64,000 nucleotides of DNA from Promethearchaeota archaeon (GTDB lineage Archaea; Asgardarchaeota; Lokiarchaeia; Sigyniarchaeales; Promethearchaeaceae): assembly GCA_016933055.1 (NCBI GenBank), contig JAFGBS010000009.1, positions 103,590 to 167,589 on the forward strand, in the 5' to 3' direction. Made by a program: the position numbers and the translations under genes. Positions 18,786 through 26,760 of the stretch are shown in pieces. Position 1 is the stretch's first letter, and each line of letters begins with the position of its first letter. The notes below the pieces were generated by a model. The model was not told the DNA's origin. It did no database searches and saw only the letters and a list, made by a program, of their open reading frames with translations.

Positions 18786-18911
18786 TGGGAATGGGGGGCT
18801 TCGAACCCCCGCCCTCCGGTTATCCTAGCATATTTTTGGGGCTCTATTGTTTAGAATACCCGCAAAATGTCATATAAGACCGGCGCTATAACCAGGCTAA
18901 GCTACACTCCC
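18786..18911 (-). tRNA. tRNA-Ile (anticodon UAU) with a canonical 51-nt intron
   Basis: The minus strand folds as a complete tRNA. The acceptor is GGGAGTG/CATTCCC, the D-arm GCTT...TAGC, the anticodon stem CCGGT/ACCGG, and the T-arm GGGGG-TTCGAAG-CCCCC. The discriminator is A and CCA is not encoded. The anticodon loop is CTTATAA once a 51-base insert between positions 37 and 38 is removed, giving anticodon UAU, which reads AUA. A bulge-helix-bulge can be drawn: exon CTTA pairs with intron TAGG, with three-base bulges TA^T and AT^A at the cut sites. Archaea usually read AUA with a CAU anticodon modified by agmatidine, so a plain UAU is unusual. Confidence 0.88.
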
Positions 18912-19139
18912 TTGACAGAACCGTCAACAAAACACTTTATTGATAAGGTTTTATAGATGGGTGGTATTGCAACCTAAATCACCTTAGGTTGTTTCTCTTT
19001 ATCCGACCAAAATTTTAAACTTTTTTAGAGCATGATCTCTAGGAATCTCCGTAAGGTTCACCATCCTCAGAATTTGCAACCTAAATAAAACATATAGGGA
19101 ATCTTAGCGATATAATCCATATTGTAAAGGTGGGAACTA
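18912..19139. promoter_or_regulatory. Repeated CAACCTAA elements upstream of the helical-protein/GH26 run
   Basis: The 13-mer TTGCAACCTAAAT occurs twice, at 18967-18979 and 19074-19086. The first copy is part of an inverted repeat CAACCTAA (18970-18977) and TTAGGTTG (18984-18991) with a 6-base loop. GGTGGGA lies just before the ATG at 19140 and serves as ribosome-binding site. The repeated, partly palindromic element suggests an operator or activator site for the genes starting at 19140. The regulator is unknown. Confidence 0.45.
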
Positions 19140-19637
19140 ATGTCTCAAATGATCACTGATTTGATGAATAATATCTATACTCGCATTTCCCAGATGGGAT
19201 CGGCTATTTCGAAACTCCAGAAAAGTCTAGACGGCTTAAACTCCCTTATTAATACAAAAATCGAAGAATTGGTACAAACTACTGTATCCATGAAAGAAAA
19301 CAATGAAAAAGAAAGTAAAACTTTTGAACTAATATTGCGAGGATATGGGGATGCTTTTTTACAAGAAATTAACCGACTAAAATCAAATATCGGTCTCAAA
19401 GATTTGGATGAACTCGTCCAAAAATTAAAAAAAATCTCGGAAGCAAGCGAAGAACCACTCAAACCAGAAAATGTAGACCTTCTATTGGATGAAGTACTTG
19501 TGGGTATCAAAAAATTGATGGGACCTTCAGGAGAAGATCCTAAAACAGATGCACCCACCGCAGAAAAGAAACAAGGTATAAAAGGACAATCTATTCAACC
19601 AGAGGGATTCAATCAAGCATCCCCACCATCGAAATAG
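19140..19637 (+). CDS. Helical coiled-coil protein of unknown function
   Basis: I recognise no family in this 165-residue protein. Residues 1-130 are predicted almost entirely helical, with heptad patterns such as ISKLQKSLDGLNSLINTKIEEL. The last 35 residues are a low-complexity tail rich in Pro, Gln and Lys. No signal peptide or membrane segment is seen. It starts with a good ribosome site and lies 12 bases before a second helical protein of similar character, so the two are probably co-translated and may form a complex. The closely following GH26 and membrane-protein genes suggest a shared transcript, but a cytosolic coiled coil in a glycan cluster is unexplained. Confidence 0.65.
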   Translation: MSQMITDLMNNIYTRISQMGSAISKLQKSLDGLNSLINTKIEELVQTTVSMKENNEKESKTFELILRGYGDAFLQEINRLKSNIGLKDLDELVQKLKKISEASEEPLKPENVDLLLDEVLVGIKKLMGPSGEDPKTDAPTAEKKQGIKGQSIQPEGFNQASPPSK

Positions 19638-19649
19638 GAGGAAAAGAAT

Positions 19650-20075
19650 ATGGCAGTAGATCAAAATCAAATTGTTAATCAGCTTAATTTAATCCAGCAA
19701 TACTTAGATGGAACTATCGCTCAAATCCAAGCAATGGCTACTAATATTGATAATATGGGGAAAAAAATCGCCGAATCCATTGCAGCACTGAATGAGAACC
19801 TCCGATTGATCATTGAAGTCGTGAAGAAGGGCAGATCCAATCTAACTGAGAGATTAGACGATGTAACAGGGCAAATGAATGACGAGATAAAGAAATTGTG
19901 GGAAGAAAAAACACTAGAATCTATAACAAAAGAAGAAATGAAAGCGATAGACAAGATTAAAGAAATCAATAAAGTGGTTTCGGATAATCTGTATTCTATT
20001 CAACTGCTAAATGTAGTGCAAAGTATTCGTGAAATTGTGGGAAGCGCCTTAGCAGTAAAAACTAAAAAGAATTAG
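19650..20075 (+). CDS. Helical coiled-coil protein of unknown function
   Basis: This 141-residue protein is predicted to be a long helical hairpin (residues 5-75 and 85-135) with heptads such as IQAMATNIDNMGKKIAESIAAL. No family is recognised. It resembles its upstream neighbour in length, heptad pattern and starting style, so the pair may be distant paralogues or partners. GGAGG precedes the ATG by 9 bases. It ends 8 bases before the GH26 reading frame. It has no cysteine, metal motif or export signal. Confidence 0.65.
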   Translation: MAVDQNQIVNQLNLIQQYLDGTIAQIQAMATNIDNMGKKIAESIAALNENLRLIIEVVKKGRSNLTERLDDVTGQMNDEIKKLWEEKTLESITKEEMKAIDKIKEINKVVSDNLYSIQLLNVVQSIREIVGSALAVKTKKN

Positions 20076-20083
20076 ATTGTTCC

Positions 20084-21430
20084 GTGCTGAAGGTGCCAAG
20101 GCAAATCCATTCAATTCCATCCAAAAGACGATTAGGAGTAATTTTCCTATTTTTATTACCCTCACTTGGATTATTAATGGGATCGTTTCTCCTTTCCTTT
20201 TATACAACTCTTTCTCCACCTGAACTCCAAGTATCGGATCACAACGCAACCCAAAATACCAAAGATCTATTCTTTCATCTAGCAGATCTAACCGATCAAG
20301 TATTATTTGGACATCAAGACACAAATTTTTATGGATTAGATGCAACCGATCCCGATAACTTGACTATATGGTCGGATTGGGACAATTTTACAAGGTCAGA
20401 TGTATTTACTTTAACGGGTTTCTATCCAGCAGTATATGGTTTTGATATATTTAACTCTACCACCCATATAATTCCCGGTATTAAAGCCGCATTTGAAAGA
20501 GGAGGGGTGATTACTGTATCATGGCATGCAACAAATTTTGTAACGGGAGGAAGTTTTTATGACACTACTGGAAATGTGGTTTCGAACATTCTTCCCGGTG
20601 GTAGTCATCATATCAATTTTACACAAGTTTTAGATAATATTGCAGAAAATCTGGGGAATTTAGAGCACCTCGGTGAATCTGTACCCATTATTTTCCGACC
20701 TTGGCACGAATATAATGGCGACTGGTTCTGGTGGTGTCAACCTTTTTGCGCTGTAGATGAATTTAAGGCATTATATCGATTCACCGTAGAATACCTGAGA
20801 GATCTGAAAGGTGTACATAATTTTCTTTATTGTATCTCTCCAAATCAACCTCTTATTCCTTTTTCATCTAATATGTATTTTGAAAGGTATCCTGGAAATG
20901 ACGTAATCGATATCTTTGCATTGGATGCATACCATTCAGGGGAATCTGTATGGAAAGAAAGTATTTCTTCCTCATTACGAACCATTATTCGGTTGGCATT
21001 TGAACGCGGAAAAATAGCAGCGTTTTCGGAAACAGGTTTAGGAGGAGGTCTGAGTGAAACTCATATTCCAAATTGGTATTCCGATATACTCTTGGATGTG
21101 TTTCTAAATGATCCCCTATTGAGGAATGTCGCATATGTAATGGTATGGCGAAATGCAAATTTCGGTCATTTTTGGGTCCCCTATCCGGATCATAATCAAT
21201 CTCTCGGATTCATTCAATTCTATTTAAATGAACATACCATATTTAGTAATAACCTACCCGATATGTACTCAAGTAATCCGATTGCACTAAATTACAACAC
21301 AATAGCACAAAAGACACTTATATGTCATAACCTTGGTGCATTTATCGGTTTAGTAGTGGTATCTGGCTTATTGGTCACCCCTGCTTTTCTCATGAAAACA
21401 TTTTCTAGGAGGGAATTAAATGATGAATAA
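20084..21430 (+). CDS. GH26 family glycoside hydrolase (beta-mannanase-like), membrane-anchored
   Basis: This is a retaining glycosidase of clan GH-A, family 26, whose members cut mannans or related beta-glycans. The acid/base Glu209 is in RPWHEYNGDWFWW and the nucleophile Glu316 in AFSETGLGGG, both classic. LFGHQDTNFYG near residue 75 is the family's N-terminal substrate strand. A membrane helix at about 18-40 and another at about 412-432 flank the catalytic domain, placing it outside the cell, held by both ends. The GTG at 20084 is used as start, with a second in-frame GTG at 20093; neither has a strong ribosome site. The next gene overlaps its last 11 bases. Confidence 0.87.
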   Translation: MLKVPRQIHSIPSKRRLGVIFLFLLPSLGLLMGSFLLSFYTTLSPPELQVSDHNATQNTKDLFFHLADLTDQVLFGHQDTNFYGLDATDPDNLTIWSDWDNFTRSDVFTLTGFYPAVYGFDIFNSTTHIIPGIKAAFERGGVITVSWHATNFVTGGSFYDTTGNVVSNILPGGSHHINFTQVLDNIAENLGNLEHLGESVPIIFRPWHEYNGDWFWWCQPFCAVDEFKALYRFTVEYLRDLKGVHNFLYCISPNQPLIPFSSNMYFERYPGNDVIDIFALDAYHSGESVWKESISSSLRTIIRLAFERGKIAAFSETGLGGGLSETHIPNWYSDILLDVFLNDPLLRNVAYVMVWRNANFGHFWVPYPDHNQSLGFIQFYLNEHTIFSNNLPDMYSSNPIALNYNTIAQKTLICHNLGAFIGLVVVSGLLVTPAFLMKTFSRRELNDE

Positions 21431-22325
21431 AATCAAATATATTGAACTTGACACCCATATAAGCATATATTGGATACTTTTTGCATTCACGTATCAAAAT
21501 TTTCTCTTTCTTGAGGTATGGACAGTCAATGGATGGACGATTGTCTATGATAGCTTATATATAGTCATTCCCTTTATCATTTCACTGACTTTGGGTATCA
21601 TTTTTTCGTACATCCAGGTTGATATTCGAATTTTAGTTCTCCCCATTCTTATACTGATCACTTCCATGCTAATATTAGTAGGTAACTTGTTTCAAAGACT
21701 AAAAATGTTAAACTATATCGGATGTTATGCGGTGACTGGGTGGATATGCTCTATGAATTACCATGAAAGGAGCAACTGGTTGTCTTATTTATATCCACAA
21801 CATATCCTCATCATTTCATTCATCTTAATTTTATTTTTACCTATGATAAGAGTGTTTGATGGACTTTTAAACTGGATAATTCTTGTTCCTTTTATAATTT
21901 TAGGCGTACTCTTAATTATCAATTATACACTTCGAATAAAGCTATATCCCATCAATAAAGCAGAAGATTTACGTCCTAAAAAATATAAGGGCTTCCAACC
22001 ACTAATTCGAATCGTATTACTAGTTGTGTTAAATTTTCTATGCATTTACTCGACAATTACAATCAATATTTATGCACAGAGTATATGGAGAATGATTCTC
22101 TCCTCTTGTATTCTTATTGCATTTTTGATCGCCTTGTTTCTTTTCCCCCGACGTTCTAATAAAATTTTGATAATACTGTTGTTTATCTTATTTATTTGGT
22201 TAGGTTTAGCCCAATCTTTAATATTAGATGGGACATTCAGATTATCGATTATTCTTAGCCAGACTTTATTGCTTTTTATCCTCTGGATTGATTATTCTTT
22301 TGATGAATTATTGCAGATTGCATAG
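21420..22325 (+). CDS. Polytopic membrane protein of unknown function
   Basis: This 301-residue protein has about eight hydrophobic helices with short loops and one longer cytosolic loop near residues 175-195 (NKAEDLRPKKYKG). I do not recognise a transporter or enzyme family. AGGAGGG 6 bases before the ATG at 21420 supports this start, which lies inside the end of the GH26 gene, so the two are translationally coupled. Co-transcription with GH26 suggests a role in surface glycan handling. Its 3' end overlaps the convergent amidotransferase gene by 34 bases. Confidence 0.65.
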   Translation: MMNKIKYIELDTHISIYWILFAFTYQNFLFLEVWTVNGWTIVYDSLYIVIPFIISLTLGIIFSYIQVDIRILVLPILILITSMLILVGNLFQRLKMLNYIGCYAVTGWICSMNYHERSNWLSYLYPQHILIISFILILFLPMIRVFDGLLNWIILVPFIILGVLLIINYTLRIKLYPINKAEDLRPKKYKGFQPLIRIVLLVVLNFLCIYSTITINIYAQSIWRMILSSCILIAFLIALFLFPRRSNKILIILLFILFIWLGLAQSLILDGTFRLSIILSQTLLLFILWIDYSFDELLQIA

Positions 22326-22936
22326 AAATTGCGAAAAATTACTTGATTAATCACTCGGGAACATTTTTCTGGATGAAGTTGGATCCCAAATATTGGTAAT
22401 GGTTTATCCTCTAAAACCATCTGAATAGCTCCGTATTGAGTTTTATCGGTTTTTCCGAAGTTTTGAAAGAGGCAATTGGGCGGTAATTGTTCGATCACGT
22501 CGTAGTGGTGCATTTTTACCTTAAATTGTTTGGGTAAATCTTTAAAGAGCGGGTAATTGGAACGAGTTTGCGAAAAAACTAAATGTCCTTTTTCTAACCC
22601 AAGCGGATTTTTAACAATTTTTCCTCCGCAAAGATAAACAATAATTTGATGTCCATAACAAATTCCCATTGTAGGAATTTTGGTCGCAATCAAGTAGGGA
22701 ATAAATTCATGAGGTAATCTTCGGGCTTTGGGTTCATATAAATTATCATGACTACCAGATAAGATAATTCCTATTTTGGGTTGAGCTTGGATTTCTTTGA
22801 ATAATTCATCTCCCTCGGGTTTTTCTTTATTTGCACTGAGCATAACATATCTTATTGTTAGCCTCTCTAGACTGCGAATAATATATTTTGTATACTTAGA
22901 GCCGAAATCTACAAGAATTATAGGAGGTTTTACCAT
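22292..22936 (-). CDS. Class I glutamine amidotransferase (GMP synthase GATase-like)
   Basis: This is a free-standing class I glutaminase domain of 214 residues. The nucleophile Cys is in GICYGHQ, the catalytic His-x-Glu is in IQLHPE, and the N-terminal PIILVDFGSKYTKYI matches GuaA-type GATases. In many archaea the GMP synthase amidotransferase is a separate protein that passes ammonia to the XMP-binding subunit, and this could be it. The synthetase partner is not in the window. An in-frame start at 23002 exists, but ATG 22936 is preferred because it begins exactly at the domain and has a TATA-like box about 25 bases upstream. Confidence 0.72.
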   Translation of the reverse strand: MVKPPIILVDFGSKYTKYIIRSLERLTIRYVMLSANKEKPEGDELFKEIQAQPKIGIILSGSHDNLYEPKARRLPHEFIPYLIATKIPTMGICYGHQIIVYLCGGKIVKNPLGLEKGHLVFSQTRSNYPLFKDLPKQFKVKMHHYDVIEQLPPNCLFQNFGKTDKTQYGAIQMVLEDKPLPIFGIQLHPEKCSRVINQVIFRNFYAICNNSSKE

Positions 22937-22955
22937 GCCATATTTCGTATATTGA

Positions 22956-22963
22956 GTATAAAA
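22956..22963 (-). promoter_or_regulatory. TATA-like box for the amidotransferase gene
   Basis: On the minus strand TTTTATAC lies about 20-27 bases before the ATG at 22936, the position expected for an archaeal TATA box of a leaderless transcript. It supports the shorter start for that gene. Confidence 0.45.
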
Positions 22964-23002
22964 TAAAAATAGTGAGAATAACTTCCCCTTGTCCAGAACC
23001 AT

Positions 23003-23839
23003 CTATTCACGTGAAAACATCGGCTTTTTCTGAATGAATGGTTCCGCTTCAACCAAAGAAAACTTTTGCTTCATTAAATCGGTTAATCTCGAAATAAATC
23101 GATTCACAACGGTACCGCTTACTATCTTTTGGTTGAATAACACAGAGATCCTTAAAACATCCCGCAATCCAACTGCCCCATTTACTTCATCCAGTTTTTT
23201 CATCGTTCCCCCCAATGCAAAATCGATGGTGTGCATACCTACTGTTAAAGGATTAAGTCGGATTTTACCAAACAAGTCTTTCCCCGTGATGCCTATGGTT
23301 CCTGCTTTCTTTTTACAATATAACGGGTTCATTCTATATCGTAAGAAGAATAGACGACGAAAAGAAATGGGTAGAGCATAGAAAAACGAAAAAAAACTTT
23401 TATTTCTGAATTTTTTTTGGATAGAATTCTCCACATTTGAATCCGTAGCTGTGAGAATTTCTGCTTGAATTTCATCTACAGATTTATAATTTGCTGCTCG
23501 AATAATATAAGGAAATACTCGATAAGATTTCAGTTTTCCTTTTTCGATCACAATATATATATCAACTTCATCAAAAATCAGTAATTTGTGGGGTCTTTTT
23601 CGAAATGCATGTACTTTTTTGGTATCTTCAACCGCTTTTGCAAAGCATTTAACAATCCACCCTTGTAGCATTCCATCCATTGTATCTTCATCAGAAAATT
23701 CCTGAATGATGCTAAATGCGTCGGTAATATCCACTTCAAATACCCCATACACAGAATGTGTAGAGGGGGCGATATCATATAAATCCACTAAATAATCATG
23801 ATTTGAGTTTCGAATTACCTCAAACGTATGGGGTTTCAT
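23003..23839 (-). CDS. 2-oxoacid dehydrogenase E2 catalytic-domain-like protein lacking the active-site His
   Basis: The protein has the chloramphenicol-acetyltransferase/E2 fold. It has a strand near VYGVFEVDITDA, the segment GTIGITGKDLFGKI, and a C-terminal equivalent of the active-site motif reading FNQKIVSGTVVNRFISRL. In true E2 acyltransferases this last motif is H-R-x-x-D-G; here His and Asp are Asn and Ser. There is no lipoyl or E1-binding domain, and the 278 residues are a bare fold. It is therefore probably not a dehydrogenase-complex acyltransferase but a repurposed relative. It sits upstream of the amidotransferase on the same strand. A tRNA-Sec gene lies 76 bases before its start. 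Confidence 0.65.
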   Translation of the reverse strand: MKPHTFEVIRNSNHDYLVDLYDIAPSTHSVYGVFEVDITDAFSIIQEFSDEDTMDGMLQGWIVKCFAKAVEDTKKVHAFRKRPHKLLIFDEVDIYIVIEKGKLKSYRVFPYIIRAANYKSVDEIQAEILTATDSNVENSIQKKFRNKSFFSFFYALPISFRRLFFLRYRMNPLYCKKKAGTIGITGKDLFGKIRLNPLTVGMHTIDFALGGTMKKLDEVNGAVGLRDVLRISVLFNQKIVSGTVVNRFISRLTDLMKQKFSLVEAEPFIQKKPMFSRE

Positions 23840-23914
23840 TGCATATCAATATAATCCTTTGTTTCTGTAGTGCTGTAGAAGTATCATTTGAATCTTTAGG
23901 AGATCGAGGTGATT

Positions 23915-24005
23915 TGGCGGTCCTGATGGAGAGTCGAACTCCAATCTATCCGCTAGATGCTCAGTTTTGAAGACTGAGGTGCTGACCGCAACACTGATCA
24001 GGACC
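23915..24005 (-). tRNA. tRNA-Sec (anticodon UCA)
   Basis: This is a selenocysteine tRNA on the minus strand. The 9-bp acceptor GGTCCTGAT/ATCAGGACC joins a 4-bp T-stem GGAG/CTCC. The D-arm has a 6-bp stem GTGTTG/CAGCAC and a 4-base loop CGGT. The anticodon arm CTCAGT-CTTCAAA-ACTGAG holds UCA. A long variable arm ATCTA/TAGAT has a 5-base loop. The discriminator is G and CCA is encoded. The 9/4 layout is that of archaeal and eukaryotic tRNA-Sec. Ser is loaded by SerRS, phosphorylated by PSTK and converted by SepSecS, whose gene is at 50788. The 6-bp D-stem is closer to eukaryotic tRNA-Sec than to the 7-bp stem described for methanogens. Confidence 0.93.
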
Positions 24006-24126
24006 ATTGTTGAGGATTTCATTACTGGGTGTGTGCTGTGCACCACTCTACGTAACGATAGAACTATATATCCCATCAAGTTTAATAAGCTTAGCTATTA
24101 ATAGCCTATAGTGGAGATAGGTATTG

Positions 24127-24723
24127 ATGAATCTTAAACATCGTGCTGAGGAAATATTAGCAATCCAACAAGATGCGATTGCAAACTTAAAAATTGATGA
24201 GTCATGGTCGAAATGCATTGAGTTTATTACATTAACTGCAAAGAAACATGAAAAAATTATCACGACGGGTATTGGAAAAGCAGGAATAATTGCCCAAAAA
24301 ATGAGTGCAACTCTTGCTAGTATTGGCGTTCCTTCATTTTATGTCCACCCAGCGGAGGCTTTGCATGGAGATATTGGACGGATCACTCCCAATGAACTTA
24401 TAATTATCTTTTCTCATTCCGGAAATACAAAAGAAATTCATGACATGATTACAAATGTACATACATTAAATGATCGGAAAAATACAATCATTCTCATATC
24501 CGGTAATAATAAGCCAATAATTCCCCATACATTCGTTCTTTGCTATGGAGATATTCAAGAATCCTCTAGCGTAATGAAAGTACCATCCACATCCACTACG
24601 ATTATGCTGATAATTGCGGATGTGTTAGCAATCACAGCTGCAGAATCGTTGGGATTTAATGATGAATGGTTTAAGAAAAGGCATCCCGCAGGAGCCATCG
24701 GACAGTCTTATAAGAATTCATGA
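24127..24723 (+). CDS. SIS-domain sugar-phosphate isomerase (KpsF/GutQ-like)
   Basis: This is a 199-residue protein made of one SIS domain. TTGIGKAGIIAQKMSATLAS forms the phosphosugar loop, followed by VHPAEALHGDIGRI and FSHSGNTKEI, all matching arabinose-5-phosphate isomerases of the KpsF/KdsD/GutQ group. The CBS pair found in KdsD is absent. It would interconvert a ketose phosphate and an aldose phosphate for cell-surface sugar synthesis. ATG 24127 is the start; a TTG one codon upstream is less likely. The heptose-type nucleotidyltransferase at 28717 may belong to the same kind of pathway. A T-run at about 24742 probably terminates it. Confidence 0.82.
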   Translation: MNLKHRAEEILAIQQDAIANLKIDESWSKCIEFITLTAKKHEKIITTGIGKAGIIAQKMSATLASIGVPSFYVHPAEALHGDIGRITPNELIIIFSHSGNTKEIHDMITNVHTLNDRKNTIILISGNNKPIIPHTFVLCYGDIQESSSVMKVPSTSTTIMLIIADVLAITAAESLGFNDEWFKKRHPAGAIGQSYKNS

Positions 24724-24769
24724 AAGCTATTAGGGAAGTCTTTATTTTTTTTAATACTGATAAGACATC

Positions 24770-25318
24770 ATGCCAGTATATCAGTTTAAAGATAGAACCC
24801 CCGAAGTGGATCCCTCAGCATGGATATTTCCCAATGCGGTTATTATTGGAAAAGTTCACATTGGGAAAAATGTGTACATTGGTGCCGGAGCTATAATTAG
24901 GGGGGATTACGGAGAAGTCTTCATTGGAGATGGAACTTCGATCGAAGAAAACGTGACTATTCACGCGCGACCTCAAGATAGGACTATTATTGAAAAACAT
25001 GTCACTTTAGGTCATGGTTGCATTATCCACAATGCCACACTCCATGATTATGTGGTGGTAGGAATGGGAGCGATAGTTTCTGACTATTCGGATGTAGGAG
25101 AATATGCAATTGTGGGAGAAGGTGCTGTTGTAAAGAGTAAAACCGTGATACCTCCGAGAAAAATAGCCGTGGGTGTTCCTGCAACCGTGAAAATGGACGT
25201 TCCAAATCACACTACCACATTTTGGGTAGAAATCAACAAAATCTATATGCAACTAGCAAAAGATTATAAAACAGAATTAAAACTTTTAGATGGCTATTAT
25301 AACGAAAAAATAAAATAA
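24770..25318 (+). CDS. Gamma-carbonic anhydrase-like hexapeptide-repeat protein
   Basis: This protein folds as a left-handed beta-helix from hexapeptide repeats (for example IGKVHIGKNVYIGAGAII), forming trimers with metal sites between subunits. The three His ligands are present: His65 in TIHARP, His82 in LGHG and His87 in IIHNA. It has 182 residues, the usual size of gamma-CA/PaaY/CaiE-type proteins. It may hydrate CO2 or act as a thioesterase as described for PaaY; sequence does not decide. It starts 46 bases after the SIS gene, beyond a T-run, so it is probably a separate transcript. Confidence 0.85.
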   Translation: MPVYQFKDRTPEVDPSAWIFPNAVIIGKVHIGKNVYIGAGAIIRGDYGEVFIGDGTSIEENVTIHARPQDRTIIEKHVTLGHGCIIHNATLHDYVVVGMGAIVSDYSDVGEYAIVGEGAVVKSKTVIPPRKIAVGVPATVKMDVPNHTTTFWVEINKIYMQLAKDYKTELKLLDGYYNEKIK

Positions 25319-25403
25319 ATAAAATTGAAGAAGGAATGATCCAGCGAAAACTTCCTGTCATAAATCAGATAAAATTGCTGAGACCATCCAGAATCTTGAC
25401 TTT

Positions 25404-25718
25404 TTAACCAAATAAAGCTCCGATTCCAGTGGGTTCCTCTTCTTCCTTCTTCTCTTCTTTCTTGTCTTTCTTTTTTTCTTCTTTGGGCTTTACTTCTTTA
25501 CCGGAAGCAGCAGCAGGAGCAGCGGAGACCGCTACAGGAGCAGTTGCTACAGAAGAAATGATTTCATCAAGATTTTTTCCCTCGAGTCCGGCAACCAATG
25601 CTTTTACCTGATTTTTATCAGCTTTAACACCAGCTGCATCCAAGATCTTCTCGATGTTAGTTTCATTGATCTTCTTGCTTGCGGAATGAAGGATTAATGC
25701 CGCATATACGGATTCCAT
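25404..25718 (-). CDS. rpl12: Ribosomal protein P1/L12 (stalk)
   Basis: This is the archaeal/eukaryotic-type acidic stalk protein that recruits translation factors to the large subunit. An N-terminal helical dimerisation domain begins MESVYAALILHSA. A flexible Ala-rich hinge follows, then a charged Lys/Glu segment and the C-terminal factor-binding tail PTGIGALFG. That tail matches the end of the neighbouring L10 (PAGLGDLFG), as expected for P-stalk proteins. The length of 104 residues is normal. GGAGG precedes the start. It is the last gene of the L11-L1-L10-L12 operon. Confidence 0.96.
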   Translation of the reverse strand: MESVYAALILHSASKKINETNIEKILDAAGVKADKNQVKALVAGLEGKNLDEIISSVATAPVAVSAAPAAASGKEVKPKEEKKKDKKEEKKEEEEPTGIGALFG

Positions 25719-25785
25719 TTTAGTTTTCCTCCAATTTGTTTAGTTATGTTCTCTATATTACTTTTTAAAAAAATCATATTTTTAC

Positions 25786-26760
25786 TCACCCAAAAAGATC
25801 TCCAAGCCCTGCTGGCTCTTCCTTCTCTTTTTTTTCTTCTTTCTTTTCTTTGGGCGCTTTTTCTTCGGTGGGTGCTGGACCTTGTTCAGGTTCAGGCTCA
25901 ATACCGTGTGCTATATTATTCACTTGTGAAGCAATTCTATAGGCTTTCGCTAGATATTGTGGGATCATACTTGGGATGAATAATCCAGGAATGTTCATCG
26001 CAAGTGCGTTCGCAGATTGTGCAGCTCGAGCAATAAGTGGGATTACGGTTGCTTTCGTAATCATTTTTAGTGCTAAAGCAACATTTAAGCCGTGCTGTGC
26101 ACCAGATGCGAAATCATTAAGTATTTTTTCTTGATTCAGATGTAAAACTTCCCGTGGTAATATTTCTCCATTTTCCCACGCGCTGTAAAAATCCAAGCTA
26201 ATTGTCATCGGTTCGACACCAAGTCTCTTAAGCAAAAGAGCTTGTTTAAGATCAATGGGATCTCCTTTCTCGTGGGTAACAGTATCCTCTCGAATGTTAA
26301 TAGTACCATCTTTAATCATAGTAGGAAGTTTCAAAATACTGCTAAATTCGCTGATGATGGGTCCAGGAGGTATTCTTGTATCCCCCGCAGGTACAACTAT
26401 ATCTTCCGGGGCAATATCTCCTGCCTTTGCGGGGCCTTTAGTCGCATTGGATTCAAGAAACTGAGACAACTCGATTGGATTCATGTTTGTGAAAATTAAT
26501 GCAGAGGATCCCTTGATTTCATCTGCTAATTTTTCCAAATTAGGTTTGTTACTATCGGATAATGCTCTTTTGATCAATCGTTTTTTGCTCATACGCATTA
26601 CCACTTTTCCCCGCAAGGCTTTCCGGAGTTTGGTAATTGATCGAGCATCAATTTTTTCCATAGAAACTAAACCAATGACATCGTATTTCTGGATGTTTTC
26701 TTTGAGGTATAGAACTTCTTTTAGCTTCTTCGATGCAATTTTTCTATCTGACATCGCCAT
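25786..26760 (-). CDS. rpl10: Ribosomal protein L10/P0 (stalk base)
   Basis: This is the stalk-base protein that binds 23S rRNA and carries L12 dimers. It has the N-terminal rRNA-binding domain (IGLVSMEKIDARSITKLRKALRG), the inserted domain typical of archaea and eukaryotes (residues about 105-185, with GPIISEFSSILKLPT), L12-binding helices, and the charged tail ending PAGLGDLFG. The length of 324 residues fits archaeal P0. GGAGGT lies 8 bases before the ATG, which overlaps the end of the L1 gene (TAATG), so translation is coupled. Confidence 0.96.
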   Translation of the reverse strand: MAMSDRKIASKKLKEVLYLKENIQKYDVIGLVSMEKIDARSITKLRKALRGKVVMRMSKKRLIKRALSDSNKPNLEKLADEIKGSSALIFTNMNPIELSQFLESNATKGPAKAGDIAPEDIVVPAGDTRIPPGPIISEFSSILKLPTMIKDGTINIREDTVTHEKGDPIDLKQALLLKRLGVEPMTISLDFYSAWENGEILPREVLHLNQEKILNDFASGAQHGLNVALALKMITKATVIPLIARAAQSANALAMNIPGLFIPSMIPQYLAKAYRIASQVNNIAHGIEPEPEQGPAPTEEKAPKEKKEEKKEKEEPAGLGDLFG

